Assembly: GCA_001931905.2 (NCBI GenBank)
Contig: MSJI02000111.1
Coordinates: 140,790-204,789 of the forward strand
From: Cladosporium sp. IMV 00045
Lineage: Eukaryota > Ascomycota > Dothideomycetes > Cladosporiales > Cladosporiaceae
DNA length: 64,000 bases
Direction: 5' to 3'
Part shown: in pieces, positions 1 to 9,748 of the stretch
Layout of the letters: each line of letters opens with the position of its first letter
Position numbering within the stretch: position 1 is the first letter of the stretch
Notes under the pieces: generated by a model
What the model was told of the DNA's origin: nothing
Databases searched by the model: none
Seen by the model: the letters and a program-made list of their open reading frames with translations, nothing else
Program-made: the position numbers and the translations under genes

Positions 1-1425
1 GCGGCTTTGAGTCGAAGGCCGATGGCACTGATATCTTGGCCCCTAAAGCCGCTGGCACGAGTCCTTGGATTGCGGGTGCCAGTAAGGAAACTGTTTTCCG
101 AGAAGCAGAGCTCACCATGTACTACCTGGACCTCATTTTCCCGATATTATTTCCGTACTGTCAATGGAATCCAGTCGATGGTGGGCGAGGATGGCTATTC
201 TGGCTTTTATCCCAGGATGCGCCTTTGCGGCAGGCCGCGCTATCTCTCGCTGCATTGCATCAACGAGCTCAAAGAGCAAGTTGTCCGTTCGGAATGAAGA
301 CTGACGAAACCGAGCTACTCGAATATCATACGAGCGCCTTGAGCGGGCTGCGACAAACTCTTCAATATACCAACGAAATGAGTTTGATCAACGATATAGG
401 TCAACTGACACATTTGATGGCATGTGGCTGCTCGTTGATTAGTTTTGAGGTAAGTCATGCCCACTCTCGCATCAATCACAACATTAATGATTGGACTTTA
501 GGTATGCCAAGGAAAATCTGAACAGTGGCAGGCTCATCTTCAGGCGCTGGTATCCGTTGCTCGCCACCTGGTTCCCAAGGATATCGCTTGTATCGCGACG
601 CGGAAGGGCTGTAGCCAATCTTCGACGGCACATGGGATTCTAATGGACGAACACAAAAGCAGCTTGGAGTTAGGGCGAATGCACGCACTTGGATTTTTCG
701 TTGCTCAGGTACTCTGGTACGAACTGCTTGCTTGTGCTTCGATTGGGACTGAGCCACGAATGCCATATCGTATTTGGCTTGATGCGGATTGCATTAATAT
801 GGTGAACCTGATGGGCTGTGAGCACTGGGTGCTTGAAGTTATAGGCGACATCGCCTCACTCGATGCGATGACAGCTCAGCTACACGACGAACAGATCTTT
901 GAGACCATTACAGGCTGTGAACATGAATTAAGACGCGGCATCGACGCCGTCAAAGCGAAACAAGCTGCTCATCAGCCTCGGAGCAACTCGTTTAGCGAGT
1001 TAGATTGCCAAAGACGCCAAACCAGGACATGTTACGTGACTTTGGCATTTGCGACAACAGCAAGGCTTCTGTTGAACATCATCAAGCCGGCCGAGGCCTC
1101 CCCAGAGCATTGCGTAGGCGAATGTTCGAACACAATCGTGGATCAACTCATCGTCATTCTAAACCAAGCCGCTCAAATCATGTCGCTGCGCGGTCTTGTA
1201 TGGCCAATTTGTATCGCAGGTTCTTTGGCAAACACTGCTCAACAAGAACAGATCGGCGAGATAATGAAGGTCGTCGCGTCCAGTGGTGACACTTCATTTG
1301 GGAATTGCGACTCGGTCATGGGTGTTCTAAAATATTGTTGGCGGAATGAGACGAGTGGTGGCACAAACGCTAAACCATGGCGGACAGCTATGGCAGCCAT
1401 GGGCCATTGTGTCCTCTTGATATAA
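1..1425 (+). CDS. Zn2Cys6 transcription factor, C-terminal part, left copy (partial)
   Basis: This is the 3' part of a fungal zinc-cluster regulator, cut by the window start. The reading frame runs from base 3 to 449, then a 52-base phase-0 intron (450-501, GTAAGT...TTTAG), then 502-1425. The corresponding gene at 35870-37553 supplies the missing N-terminus with the zinc cluster. The visible part is the central and C-terminal region common in such regulators (starting near residues VFREAELTMYYL). No frameshift or stop is seen, and the intron is at exactly the same place and of the same length as in the other copy. Its target is unknown. The neighbouring amino-acid permease on the same strand, 714 bases downstream, is a natural candidate target, but that is inference. 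Confidence 0.85.
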
Positions 1426-1666
1426 ATCGAGTAAAACAAACACAACACGAGGCCGGATCGACAGTTGGTCAACAAAGACCGAGTTGCAAAATGTGTAGCT
1501 GTGTCACGACCTTATCTTTCGCTTGTCTTGATCTTCAAAGCCTCAATCGATTCTTGGTCTGGACATGTCCGTCCGGTATCGCCCAGCTCCTATTAGATGT
1601 TGCGATGGTCGCGCCGCGTGAAATCTTGGAACTCGAGCCGAGACATGAGACTATCCTGCGTGTACG

Positions 1667-1925
1667 TTCTCCGCAGGAAAGTCGAGCCGAAGTGATCACA
1701 GACTCCACCTCCAACGCTTAAACCGCGATCAGGCGCATTTTGATTGCGCTGATCGTTAGCAATGTGGTTGAAGTCAAGGGAGAAGTCGAGCCGAAGCTGG
1801 GACTCATTTTGTTACTACATTCTCCGCGAGAGAGTGGAGATGAAGTGATCACAAACGCAATTTCCATCGCTTGAACCGCGATCAGCCGCATTTTGAATGC
1901 GCCGGACATTAGCAACATGATAACA
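1667..1925. repeat. Imperfect direct repeat, period about 153 bases
   Basis: A segment beginning TTCTCCGC at 1667 is repeated from 1820. Both units contain GAAGTGATCACA, then a CGCTT(A/G)AACCGCGATCAG block, then a GCATTTTGA(T/A)TGCGC block and an ATTAGCAA/GTTAGCAA end. Roughly 105 bases per unit are alignable. The same arrangement is present in the other copy (37790-38040), so the repeat is older than the segmental duplication. Confidence 0.75.
1726..1755. repeat. Short inverted repeat (fold-back), left copy
   Basis: CGATCAGGCGCA at 1726-1737 faces TGCGCTGATCG at 1745-1755, with one unpaired G and a 7-base loop. The other copy keeps the arms (37844-37855 and 37863-37873) while the loop bases have changed. 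It could be a binding site for a dimeric regulator or a hairpin. No function can be assigned from sequence. Confidence 0.6.
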
Positions 1926-2073
1926 GCTATGACACACATCGCAAGTGCGCAGTGGATGGCAGGGTAAGACATCAGGTCGTGACCATTCGTAAGGTCCAAT
2001 CGCTGCCCTCGTGATGAGCTTCTTTCGCTTGTAACATAAAAGCAATGTTCCCAGCGGCATACTCTTCGGTCCA

Positions 2074-2080
2074 TAACTTA
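2074..2080. other. TAACTTA, putative transposon excision footprint A
   Basis: The left copy reads CCATAACTTACCAT where the right copy reads CCAATACCAT (TA at 38198-38199). Removing ACTTA from the left copy restores the alignment apart from one A. The site lies about 60 bases upstream of the permease start. It is one of four copy-specific insertions with the same sequence. Confidence 0.6.
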
Positions 2081-2139
2081 CCATAACCCCACGACTCCAG
2101 CCAAGATTCCACGACGACAACACATCAATGCCAATCTGA

Positions 2140-3582
2140 ATGATGCCATCCACAGCTTTATACGACTACAGCTGCGGACTTGATTCCTACAGTCCGCCAC
2201 AGGAAATGGATCACCCAAAGAAAGGAGCTCTGGAGGACCCCGAGCGTCCGACCATGCCCGACGACAACGGCCTTACTCAGCAAATCACTCTCGAAGAGGG
2301 TGAACAGAGATTTCACAAGCTAGGCTGGAAGGGCCTTACGATTTGCCTCATAGTGGAAGCCATTGCCTTGGGCTCTCTAAGCCTTCCCTCTGCATTCGCG
2401 GATCTCGGTATGGTGCTCGGAATCCTCATCACGATCGGCTTTGGCATACTTGCGATGTACACCAGCTACCTCATTGGACAAGTGAAGCTCAGGTACCCTC
2501 ACGTATCGGACTATGCAGATGCTGTTGGTTTGATCTGGGGCCGCTTTGGATATTGCCTCGCCAGTGCGATGTTTGTCGGGCTCTTGATACTAGTGGTCGC
2601 GTCACATGTATTGACGGGCACTATTGCATTCATTGCCATTGTCGACCGACCAGACATATGTGCTCTGGTATGGGGTGCAATCTCAGCTGTTTTGCTATTC
2701 CTCCTCGCCCTCCCTCCTACCTTTTCGGACTTCGCAATACTGGGATACATCGACTTCTTATCTATTATTTTAGCTATTGGGATTACTATCATAGCTACTG
2801 GAGTCGATGGTGTTAACGCCGAGGGTGGACTTGGGGTCGTAGGCTGGCGGTTCTGGCCTGCGAGGAATCTAACTTTCAGCTCAGCATTCTTGTCCATCAC
2901 GAATATACTTTTCGCGTACTCTTTCGCTCTGGTCCAATTCAGCTTTATGGATGAGATGCATACTCCCTCGGACTACATCAAGTCCACCTACGCAATTGGT
3001 ACAATCGAAATCTTCATTTATACTCTGACGGGAGCGCTCATTTATGCGTTCGTTGGAGACGAGGTTGGGAGTCCCGCGCTGCTCTCGGCAGATAAGCTGA
3101 TTGCACGAATAGCGTTTGGTGTTGCTCTACCAGTAATATACATCTCTGGATCGATCAACTCCACCGTATTAGCAAAATACATCATCAGAAGAGCGTTTCC
3201 ATATTCGAACATTCGCTTTGTCAACGACGTACGGGGCTGGATCGTGTGGGTTTTTATCATCGCAATCGCCACTATCACGGCTTGGATTATTGCTGAGGCA
3301 ATCCCTTTCTTCAGCGCTCTCCTAGGAGCCATCTCGAGCCTGTTCATTAGCGGCTTCACTGTGTACTTTCCGGCAATCTTCTGGTTCACGATCCTTAAGA
3401 AAGGTAAATGGAACGCGAACTGGGCCAATCTTGCTCTTTCCTTGCTGAATGCTGGAATAATTGTGGTGGGCATGATAGTGCTCGTATGCGGTACTTATGC
3501 TAGTGTGCAAAGCATCGTTGATTCCTTCAGCGACGGCTCAGTCGGTACAGCATTTGCCTGCGCTTCCAGTCAGTACCTGTAG
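2140..3582 (+). CDS. Amino-acid permease, AAAP (Aa_trans/MTR) family, left copy
   Basis: This is an intact 480-residue integral membrane transporter that should move amino acids with protons across the plasma membrane. After a hydrophilic N-terminus (about residues 1-65) come roughly 11 hydrophobic segments. The first carries the family hallmark LGWKGLTICLIVEAIALGSL around residues 66-85, followed by SLPSAFADLG. The usual N-terminal half of fungal MTR/Nat-type permeases is recognisable, and the length is normal for the family. It is a single exon. The start at 2140 is the first of two ATGs in a row. An alternative start at residue 23 (MDHPKK) is possible. It sits downstream of the zinc-cluster regulator on the same strand. 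The right-hand duplicate of this gene is broken, so this copy is probably the working one. The substrate cannot be told from sequence. Confidence 0.88.
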   Translation: MMPSTALYDYSCGLDSYSPPQEMDHPKKGALEDPERPTMPDDNGLTQQITLEEGEQRFHKLGWKGLTICLIVEAIALGSLSLPSAFADLGMVLGILITIGFGILAMYTSYLIGQVKLRYPHVSDYADAVGLIWGRFGYCLASAMFVGLLILVVASHVLTGTIAFIAIVDRPDICALVWGAISAVLLFLLALPPTFSDFAILGYIDFLSIILAIGITIIATGVDGVNAEGGLGVVGWRFWPARNLTFSSAFLSITNILFAYSFALVQFSFMDEMHTPSDYIKSTYAIGTIEIFIYTLTGALIYAFVGDEVGSPALLSADKLIARIAFGVALPVIYISGSINSTVLAKYIIRRAFPYSNIRFVNDVRGWIVWVFIIAIATITAWIIAEAIPFFSALLGAISSLFISGFTVYFPAIFWFTILKKGKWNANWANLALSLLNAGIIVVGMIVLVCGTYASVQSIVDSFSDGSVGTAFACASSQYL

Positions 3583-4348
3583 TTGTACCGGCCTCCAGAG
3601 CTATTGGGATTTCTCAAACAACATATGCAGCAGTCGCGAGAGTTCCCAGGAATTGATACTGCGTTGCAAGATTTGTTCCTCATTTCTCGCAAACGTCGAG
3701 CGCGACGAGAGACGTCTGATCCACACGCATCACGCACAAGACTACCTTCGGGCACCACTCAAGGAGTAAGGAGGTGCCATCAGACTATCAAGTATTTCGC
3801 CATCGGATGACGATGTTGTGGACATCAGGTCTGTCTTAGTTATCGGTCGAAGATCTTGTCGCCGGCCACTTCCTTCTCATTTCCTAATGGAAAAAGGGTT
3901 TGAAAGTCACTCACGAATTCATCTTGGCAGAGACGGGTGGCCTAGCGAGCACGTTGAAGATTGAAATGGCTCTAGTGTATGAATGGATTGCGCTATTCTC
4001 GGCCTTACGCTGAGAATTACGGTCAGCAACCATCAAGCGTGTCCAGATCCCTTTTGATCTAGACGGTCGATGGTGGCTAGCTTCTGTGGCAGAAATGGAC
4101 GATCTCAACGCATGGAAACGTCCAGATAATCTCAGTAACAACAAATCTACTCTTGTTCACGATAAAATCGTGATGTTTGGAACATCTACCAAGTACTTCT
4201 CTCCAACTGAAAGCCATTGGAAGGCTTTGCGCTCAAGTGCAGTAGATACGATTTTGAAACATGTTAATAAGCATGCACGTGATGGGTTTTTTCATGAGCT
4301 GAATCATTAACTTAGTGACATAGGTACACCCAATCTGTTGCCTGAATT
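3583..4348. other. Intergenic region, left copy, with a possible exon remnant
   Basis: No assignable gene. On the minus strand 3911-4144 is an open frame that also stays open in the right copy (40033-40266). It contains conserved stretches such as SKGIWTRLMVAD and YTRAISIFN and ends at a GTGAGT donor-like site. It has no ATG at its start, so it may be a relic exon or chance. A TAACTTA heptamer at 4308-4314 is shared by both copies. Confidence 0.4.
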
Positions 4349-5230
4349 CTAAAGTGTCTGGCCCAGTTCCAGTAGAACGCCTTCCTCAGGGTGGAAGAGG
4401 CGTACTTCCTTCATGAAGCCATCCTCCTTAAAAGTAACGTCTCGGCTTTGTGCAAAGAAACTATCCTCTGATCCGTCGACAACATCTTCTAACTTGAATT
4501 CCCCCAAGTCCAAAACCTCGTCCTCGCTTTCGGAATCATCGAGGTCATACGATGCACCGCTCTGATGGCTCTTGGAAGCTAAGTGACCATTCTTATAGGT
4601 CAACAATCTCACTTTCAGCCCGAAAATGAAGTCCAATTTCCCCGAAGACAGTCTTTCTCCGACTTGGAAAGACGTGTGAGCTTCAGAACCAAGTTCTCCG
4701 AGAGCAGGGCCACGCATTTTCAACTCTGCATTGGATGATCGCTCTTGATCGCTCTCGATGATCCTGATCGCGCCATAGGCCTTCTTCAAGCCAGTGACAA
4801 GGAAGACTTTAGACCTCGGTCTTGGTGCTGTGAAGGCATTTCGCACTCCAGTATCCTGCAAGATCTTCTCGAGGTACGTTTCGTCCGGGAAAAATTCTTC
4901 CGTTGCCAATTTGTCTGCTCTGTAAGATATGCTGTAATTCTGCTTGATCCCTCCCTTGAGATTGGCCTCGAGACCTAGCAGTTGCAGGAAGTTGGCGAAG
5001 ATCCCTGCACTAAGAGTCTTCTGGGTGTTGCTTGTCCAGGACCAGTCGGATTCATCAGGTCGTTCTCGTGTGAGTGAATTCGAAATCGATGCAGGCTTTT
5101 CGTTGTTGAGCCGATCTTGTGGTTCCCAGGGAGACAGGATGACGTGGCCGAGCGATACTACAGAAACTCCGAGCAGATCACGCGTGCCCACCGTAAACCA
5201 CACAGGCTTGGGTAAGGGTGGTGCAGACAT
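4349..5230 (-). CDS. Fungal gasdermin-like protein (RCD-1/HET-Q1 type), left copy
   Basis: This 293-residue protein resembles the fungal gasdermin-like family, whose members form membrane pores and cause regulated cell death after a protease removes a short C-terminal piece. Supporting features are the N-terminus (PVWFTVGTRDLLGVSVVSLG, residues 9-28), a hydrophobic stretch near 76-90, and the block KVFLVTGLKKAYGA (141-154) that I associate with this family. An acidic linker (residues 230-240) is followed by about 50 residues that could be the inhibitory tail. The length fits the family (about 250-290). The start was set at 5230, where the family-like N-terminus begins. An upstream in-frame start at 5290 is less likely. 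The next gene on the same strand, 677 bases upstream, is a subtilase, the partner type known for HET-Q1. The family call rests on recollected similarity and context, so it is likely but not proven. Confidence 0.6.
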   Translation of the reverse strand: MSAPPLPKPVWFTVGTRDLLGVSVVSLGHVILSPWEPQDRLNNEKPASISNSLTRERPDESDWSWTSNTQKTLSAGIFANFLQLLGLEANLKGGIKQNYSISYRADKLATEEFFPDETYLEKILQDTGVRNAFTAPRPRSKVFLVTGLKKAYGAIRIIESDQERSSNAELKMRGPALGELGSEAHTSFQVGERLSSGKLDFIFGLKVRLLTYKNGHLASKSHQSGASYDLDDSESEDEVLDLGEFKLEDVVDGSEDSFFAQSRDVTFKEDGFMKEVRLFHPEEGVLLELGQTL

Positions 5231-5907
5231 CTTGACTGGATATGAAGAATGATTCTCGCGTGTGTATGTTACGAAATACGATCTGGGCAAGAGCGCAATC
5301 GAGCTTTTTAGATATTTCTATATAGCATGGGTACTTCTCAAATATGTGGCTTACCTTTAGTTTAGTAAGCACATCGCATAGAGGGGTAAAGTGCTCTCAC
5401 GAGAAGCTCTTCCAATGGCGTATTGCAACCCGCGACGCCAACCTAGTTCTCATCGGTACTGTACCTAGATCAGCAAAGGATGAGGGCTATGGGTGCAATT
5501 TACATAATTATCGGCTACCAGTATTCTACAGATCCGGGCTAGGATTGTGCATTCACCCAAACACTTGCATTCAGATAGTATAGTCGCCGAAATCGCGACG
5601 ACTTGGGTCTCAAAACATGTGGTGAGTCTCGTGAATGATTACAGAGCTTAGCAAGCATTCCCGCGAAGGTACGCAAGAACTCTTGTTTCATGACAACGTA
5701 AAGGGAAAAGAGATGTTGGATGCATTCAATTAGTTACAATGCCTTAGGTCCCACATTTGCGTCAGTGCCTACTCAATCAAAAGCGACAGAAAGATTAATC
5801 CATTCAACAGCAATCCTTCATGCGACAGTTTTGTTTTTGTGATCTATCATAGATTGAGCCAGAGAAGAACCGGGGAGCTCGTGACCCACTCAGCACTGGA
5901 ACAAACA
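5231..5907. other. Intergenic region between gasdermin-like gene and protease, left copy
   Basis: This stretch should hold the gasdermin-like promoter and the protease 3' end. I see no further gene. It has the same length (677 bases) in the other copy. Confidence 0.5.
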
Positions 5908-8160
5908 TCAAAGTGGCCCCTTGATCTTGATAAACCTCTCTCTCAATGCGAAGATCACTTGGTCCAGCGCGTGACCGCGGTGAGAACGTTGTCCATCATT
6001 GACATACTCTGTAGGTTCGCTATGGCCCAACAGTTGCCACGGCTTCACGTAAGAGTACCCGTGCAGTTCGCGGTTCTTGCACATGCTCTTGAAGATGAGA
6101 GTCATGCCGGCAAAAGTCTTGATTTGTCCCTCGAGCTCCTTGATCTTCGGCTCTGAGCTCACTTGCTGTCGGACAAGGTCCAAGACCAAAGCTGCTATTC
6201 CAGCTGCGATGGGCGTAGCATAGGAAGCTCCCTTCGCTCTGCCAAAGCCTTGAACGGGCTGCAATCGTTTGTCTAGGATTGCAACATCTTCACCGGGAAG
6301 CATCAGGCTGACCTCGCCCGAGGCAGCGGGCGTGAAAGGAGACGGTTTTCCTAGATGGTCGCACGAGTGCACGCGGAATATCCCTGGGTGATTTGCCGGA
6401 AAGGCGCCCCCAAGGGGACCATTCTCACCATCGTTGGATACTGCGGCAAACATGAGAATCTTGTCTCGAGCAAGATTGAGCTGACGAGATACTTGTTCTT
6501 GCACAAGTTCCCAACCAAATGACATACTCACAATATCCACTTCTTCACTGATTGCCCAGGCGAGCGCAGCAGCAACGGCTTGTGGCTGAATTCTGTCCCT
6601 CCCTCTCTTCCGCACGTTCGCAATGAAGAGTTTTGCTTGAGGGGCTGTTTGTAGCACGAGCGATGCGCATCGTGATCCATGCAGGTCTTTACCCGTTTCT
6701 TGCCAATCCTCGTTACCTGCGAAGTCCTTGTATTGTAAGACGTTGTCCTTCAGATAGTCGCCCCAGCCGCCAAAGTCTGTTCCATTACGACCACCTTGGT
6801 TTTTCATACGATCGTGATCAATTCCGGAGTCAATAATGGCAACACGGACGCGTTTCCGCTGCCATTTGTTGCCGTATGGAGTCAGCTGGGGGTAGAGCAT
6901 CTCATGAGTATGCTCTTGCAGCTTGGAAAACCAAACGTCTCTTTTGTCTATTGTGCCATATGCTTCAGCCTCGCTTTCAGTGTCTTGTGAATAGGCAAGG
7001 GCGACATCCTCAGGCAAGCCCTGAATCGAATGTTTGAGTGGGCTTGGCCGCGTAACACGATCAATATGTCGTCTGGAGACCTCGAGGCCTCCTGATCCGG
7101 TTCTCTCCAAACTCGAAAGTGAGCCAGTAGAGCGACGGATTCCTGTGGTCCGACGCAGTGAGTGTTGTTCTTTCCGTTTATGGCGTTTTGTAGGACGTAC
7201 ATCCGTCTCGCTGAGGGCATCGGATTTTCGTTTACGTTGAACCATCGAGACTTTACGTGGAGGGTCCATGGATGCAAGGCCTTGGTCGCCAGTTTGTTTC
7301 AAAATTGTCTCGACCTCAGAGTCTCTCCAAGTCGAGTGAGTATTTACGCTCTGGGCAAAGGAATCCATGCTAGGGCTTTGTCTACCACCATTCGCAATTC
7401 GAATGGCATCGGTGCAATTCCTGATGTATTTGTCCACATTTCGAATGTTGTCCTGTATCGAGTATATCGTTGCATTGTCGAGCTCAGAATTGTCTTGAAG
7501 ATGCTGTCGAAGTATCTGTTTCAGTCCCAGGAACCCTCGTTTTGAGCTTTCATGGCGTCCGAGAGAATATAGCGCCGCCGAAAGGCCGTGCCTCACTGCG
7601 ATAGTCCATTGCAAGTCTGCATTCACCGAGATTGGAGTGTCTTCAAGTAGACCGTTGTAGATGCGTTCTGCTTCCAGAAACATCTCAAGTTCTTGATAGA
7701 TTTTAGCCAGATGCAGTCGTGTATCTTGCAACATCTCGGCTCCACATTCGTCTTCTCCCAGCTTCATGTTTCGGACATGTAGCTGCTCAGCTTTGAGGAG
7801 TCTTGCCCTTCGAGCTTCTTTTGTTTCAAATGTGGGACTTATGGCTCCAAGATTTCTCGCAAGATTGTACCGTATGCGAGGGACGCTTTTCCGAGTTTGG
7901 CCAGAGTCACTTCTGTCCAGAAGCTCTAATGTCTCTTCGTTCCTGGATGCTGCACCGGAGAATTCGCCGAGCCGATGTTCACATTCACCGATGAACTCGC
8001 GGAGCTCGTATGTCCATTTTGTCTTCATCTCTTTCTCTTCGACGAAGGTCAGTGCTTCCAGATAGAGTGACTTTGCCTCATCGTATCTCTCGGCCTCGAA
8101 GTCCTTTTTGCCTCGAGAGAGTAGGTCGAAGACTTTTGCCTTATCTTCAGCAGTTGCCAT
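5908..8160 (-). CDS. TPR-like/subtilisin-like serine protease (S8, HET-Q2 type), left copy
   Basis: This 750-residue intracellular protease has no signal peptide. Residues 1-260 are helical and TPR-like, with patterns such as GKKDFEAERYDEAKSLYLEA and LAKIYQELEMFLEAERIY. Residues about 260-425 form a low-complexity basic linker with an NLS-like cluster (RPTKRHKRK). Residues about 435-690 are a peptidase S8 domain. The catalytic residues are all present: D444 in AIIDSGID, H494 in DLHGSRCASL, oxyanion N576 in VSNDGENG and S646 in GASYATPIAAG. The adjacent gasdermin-like gene suggests it is the activating protease, as HET-Q2 is for HET-Q1. TPR-like repeats would then act as the sensor part. The start is the ATG at 8160. 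The gene is a single open frame without introns. The protease class is certain from the triad, while the role in cell death is inference. Confidence 0.88.
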   Translation of the reverse strand: MATAEDKAKVFDLLSRGKKDFEAERYDEAKSLYLEALTFVEEKEMKTKWTYELREFIGECEHRLGEFSGAASRNEETLELLDRSDSGQTRKSVPRIRYNLARNLGAISPTFETKEARRARLLKAEQLHVRNMKLGEDECGAEMLQDTRLHLAKIYQELEMFLEAERIYNGLLEDTPISVNADLQWTIAVRHGLSAALYSLGRHESSKRGFLGLKQILRQHLQDNSELDNATIYSIQDNIRNVDKYIRNCTDAIRIANGGRQSPSMDSFAQSVNTHSTWRDSEVETILKQTGDQGLASMDPPRKVSMVQRKRKSDALSETDVRPTKRHKRKEQHSLRRTTGIRRSTGSLSSLERTGSGGLEVSRRHIDRVTRPSPLKHSIQGLPEDVALAYSQDTESEAEAYGTIDKRDVWFSKLQEHTHEMLYPQLTPYGNKWQRKRVRVAIIDSGIDHDRMKNQGGRNGTDFGGWGDYLKDNVLQYKDFAGNEDWQETGKDLHGSRCASLVLQTAPQAKLFIANVRKRGRDRIQPQAVAAALAWAISEEVDIVSMSFGWELVQEQVSRQLNLARDKILMFAAVSNDGENGPLGGAFPANHPGIFRVHSCDHLGKPSPFTPAASGEVSLMLPGEDVAILDKRLQPVQGFGRAKGASYATPIAAGIAALVLDLVRQQVSSEPKIKELEGQIKTFAGMTLIFKSMCKNRELHGYSYVKPWQLLGHSEPTEYVNDGQRSHRGHALDQVIFALRERFIKIKGPL

Positions 8161-8241
8161 CACTCTACGAGCAATGTCGGATTTCTCCGCTCGGTTTATA
8201 CCCTTCCCCAGTATATCAGTAGCGTTTATCCGACAGCTGAG

Positions 8242-9442
8242 ATGTCTACCGACGAGATGTCAGCTGCAGTCACGAGGCGATATCAGCAAATGCACGACCC
8301 CGTCCAATATGCGCCATTATCGGCACAATTCACCGCTCAGCCTCACATTGTCGGCTCTGACGATGCACTTATCTTCGGTGCAGCTGCTGCGAACATAGTG
8401 CGGGCGAAACGGCCAGTGACTTTATTACAAACTTCACGAGAAAAGCTTATTAATTATACAACACTTCACTCAACGTCGAATCCTTCTATTGCGCCGCCAG
8501 AGAAAGTGATTGGTGACTGGAGTGCGCTCGAATCACCACACCATGGTAGAATACGGTCGACAATGCGAATGTTTTCTCCAGCGATAGCCGTCAAGTTCTT
8601 CCACTACATCGGTTTGCCTGGGCATTTTTGCGGCTGCAGGGCACCTCGATCCAATCAAATCGCCCGATATGGCACCAGTATCTGGACATTGCACTCAAAT
8701 CAAGAGAGACACGAGCAGCTCTTCGCTCGCCTCACAACAACACCGATGGATAATAGTGGGAGTTGTATTGGGCCTTCTGGTCTTTGGTCTCCTGTTATGC
8801 TGCTGCTGCGCCAGAGGAACTTATCGTCGAACATACAGAGAAACAGATTCGCCGGAACGTCCCTTCTCGAATCCGGAACGATTTACTTCTATTCCAACCC
8901 AAAGACCTTCTTCCATAGTGTCATTGACCAAACCAAGGAAGGCAAAGAAGCGTCGGCCTAGTGTCATACCTGAAGAGAGAAGTCACCCTACGGCCCCGCA
9001 TGCCAGGACTGAGCGTGTAGCGCATGAGCCTCAGGATGATGGGCTCCCCAATGACCCGCCGTTTGCTGGTTGGTCTGAGGAGGCCATTAAACGCGCAGAG
9101 GTCCCCCAGCAGATGCAACAACAATACATGGAACCCGTCGCAGCTCGTTTAACGTCATTAAGGCCCCAACGAGCATCGATCCACCATTCAGAATCGAGGA
9201 TTCACAGGCCCGCGCGTCGACCGCGTAGACCAAGGAACTCCCTTAGACCAGAAAACATTACAGACCGTGGCATTCCCAACCTGGCTTCACCGCCTCCACC
9301 TCTCGTGAGGCGAGAGGAGATCACATTGGAAGGTTCTTTCAGGGGAGTTTTCGAGCACCCAAGTGGAGCAAGAATGGAGGGTCTGTTTGACGGGACCTTT
9401 CGCGGGATGTTTGACGAGGACAATCCGCCTAGGCCGCTGTAG
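8242..9442 (+). CDS. Single-pass membrane protein with Cys cluster and long cytoplasmic tail, left copy
   Basis: This gene of unknown function is transcribed away from the protease, with only 81 bases between the two ATGs. The best model joins 8242-8415 and 8588-9442 (342 residues), with a phase-0 intron opened by CCA/GTGACT and closed by GATAG. The right copy allows the same splice. Exon 2 alone has no usable ATG in the right copy, so an upstream exon is needed. Exon 2 encodes a Ser-rich segment, one membrane span (WIIVGVVLGLLVFGLLL) followed directly by CCCC, a possible palmitoylation site, and then a basic, Pro/Arg-rich tail. The tail ends in a well conserved block with EGSFRGVFEHPSGARMEGLF and a repeat-like GTFRGMF. 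No family is recognised. The splice model is tentative, while the exon 2 frame is well supported. Confidence 0.5.
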
Positions 9443-9748
9443 GTGTTAGAAGAAATTATGGATTTTCGACAATGAAGGAGAACAGTGTTTTGATAGCCGC
9501 AGCGTGGTTTTTGTTGTCCTGAAAATTGTTGATATTTCATTGGTGAGTGAGCGTCCTGATGGACGGAAGTTGTATATAAGATGAGAGAGTAGTGGAAACA
9601 TTATGCTAACACGAAGGCTTGATTCAATCCGTCGAGAATCGACGAAGCGAACCAAGCTTGGTCGAAAAGGCCCACCAGAGGCATTCGACAATAGAAGTGA
9701 AGAGAGAAGTCAATATAAAACGCGGAAGAAAGCTTTCTTCAGACCCAA
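9443..9748. other. Convergent 3' intergenic region, left copy
   Basis: This lies between the 3' ends of the membrane-protein gene and the pectin lyase. No gene is seen. It is among the more diverged parts of the duplication. Confidence 0.5.

Larger units (their letters stand above)
1426..2139. other. Intergenic region between regulator and permease, left copy
   Basis: No convincing gene is seen. The stretch holds an imperfect direct repeat with a 153-base period, a fold-back sequence and one TAACTTA insertion, each listed separately. It is presumably the 3' end of the regulator and the promoter of the permease. Confidence 0.6.

Noticed and set aside
4308..4314. TAACTTA present in both copies, and single occurrences at 31670-31676 and 30056-30062 (reverse form)
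   Set aside because: A 7-base word should occur several times by chance in 64 kb, and these sites show no copy difference, so they are no evidence for excision.
8242..8961. A single 239-codon frame across the start of the membrane-protein gene
   Set aside because: Only the first about 65 codons are kept in the right copy, where a TGA ends the frame. The rest overlaps the better-supported exon 2 in another frame, so only the first part was used, as exon 1.
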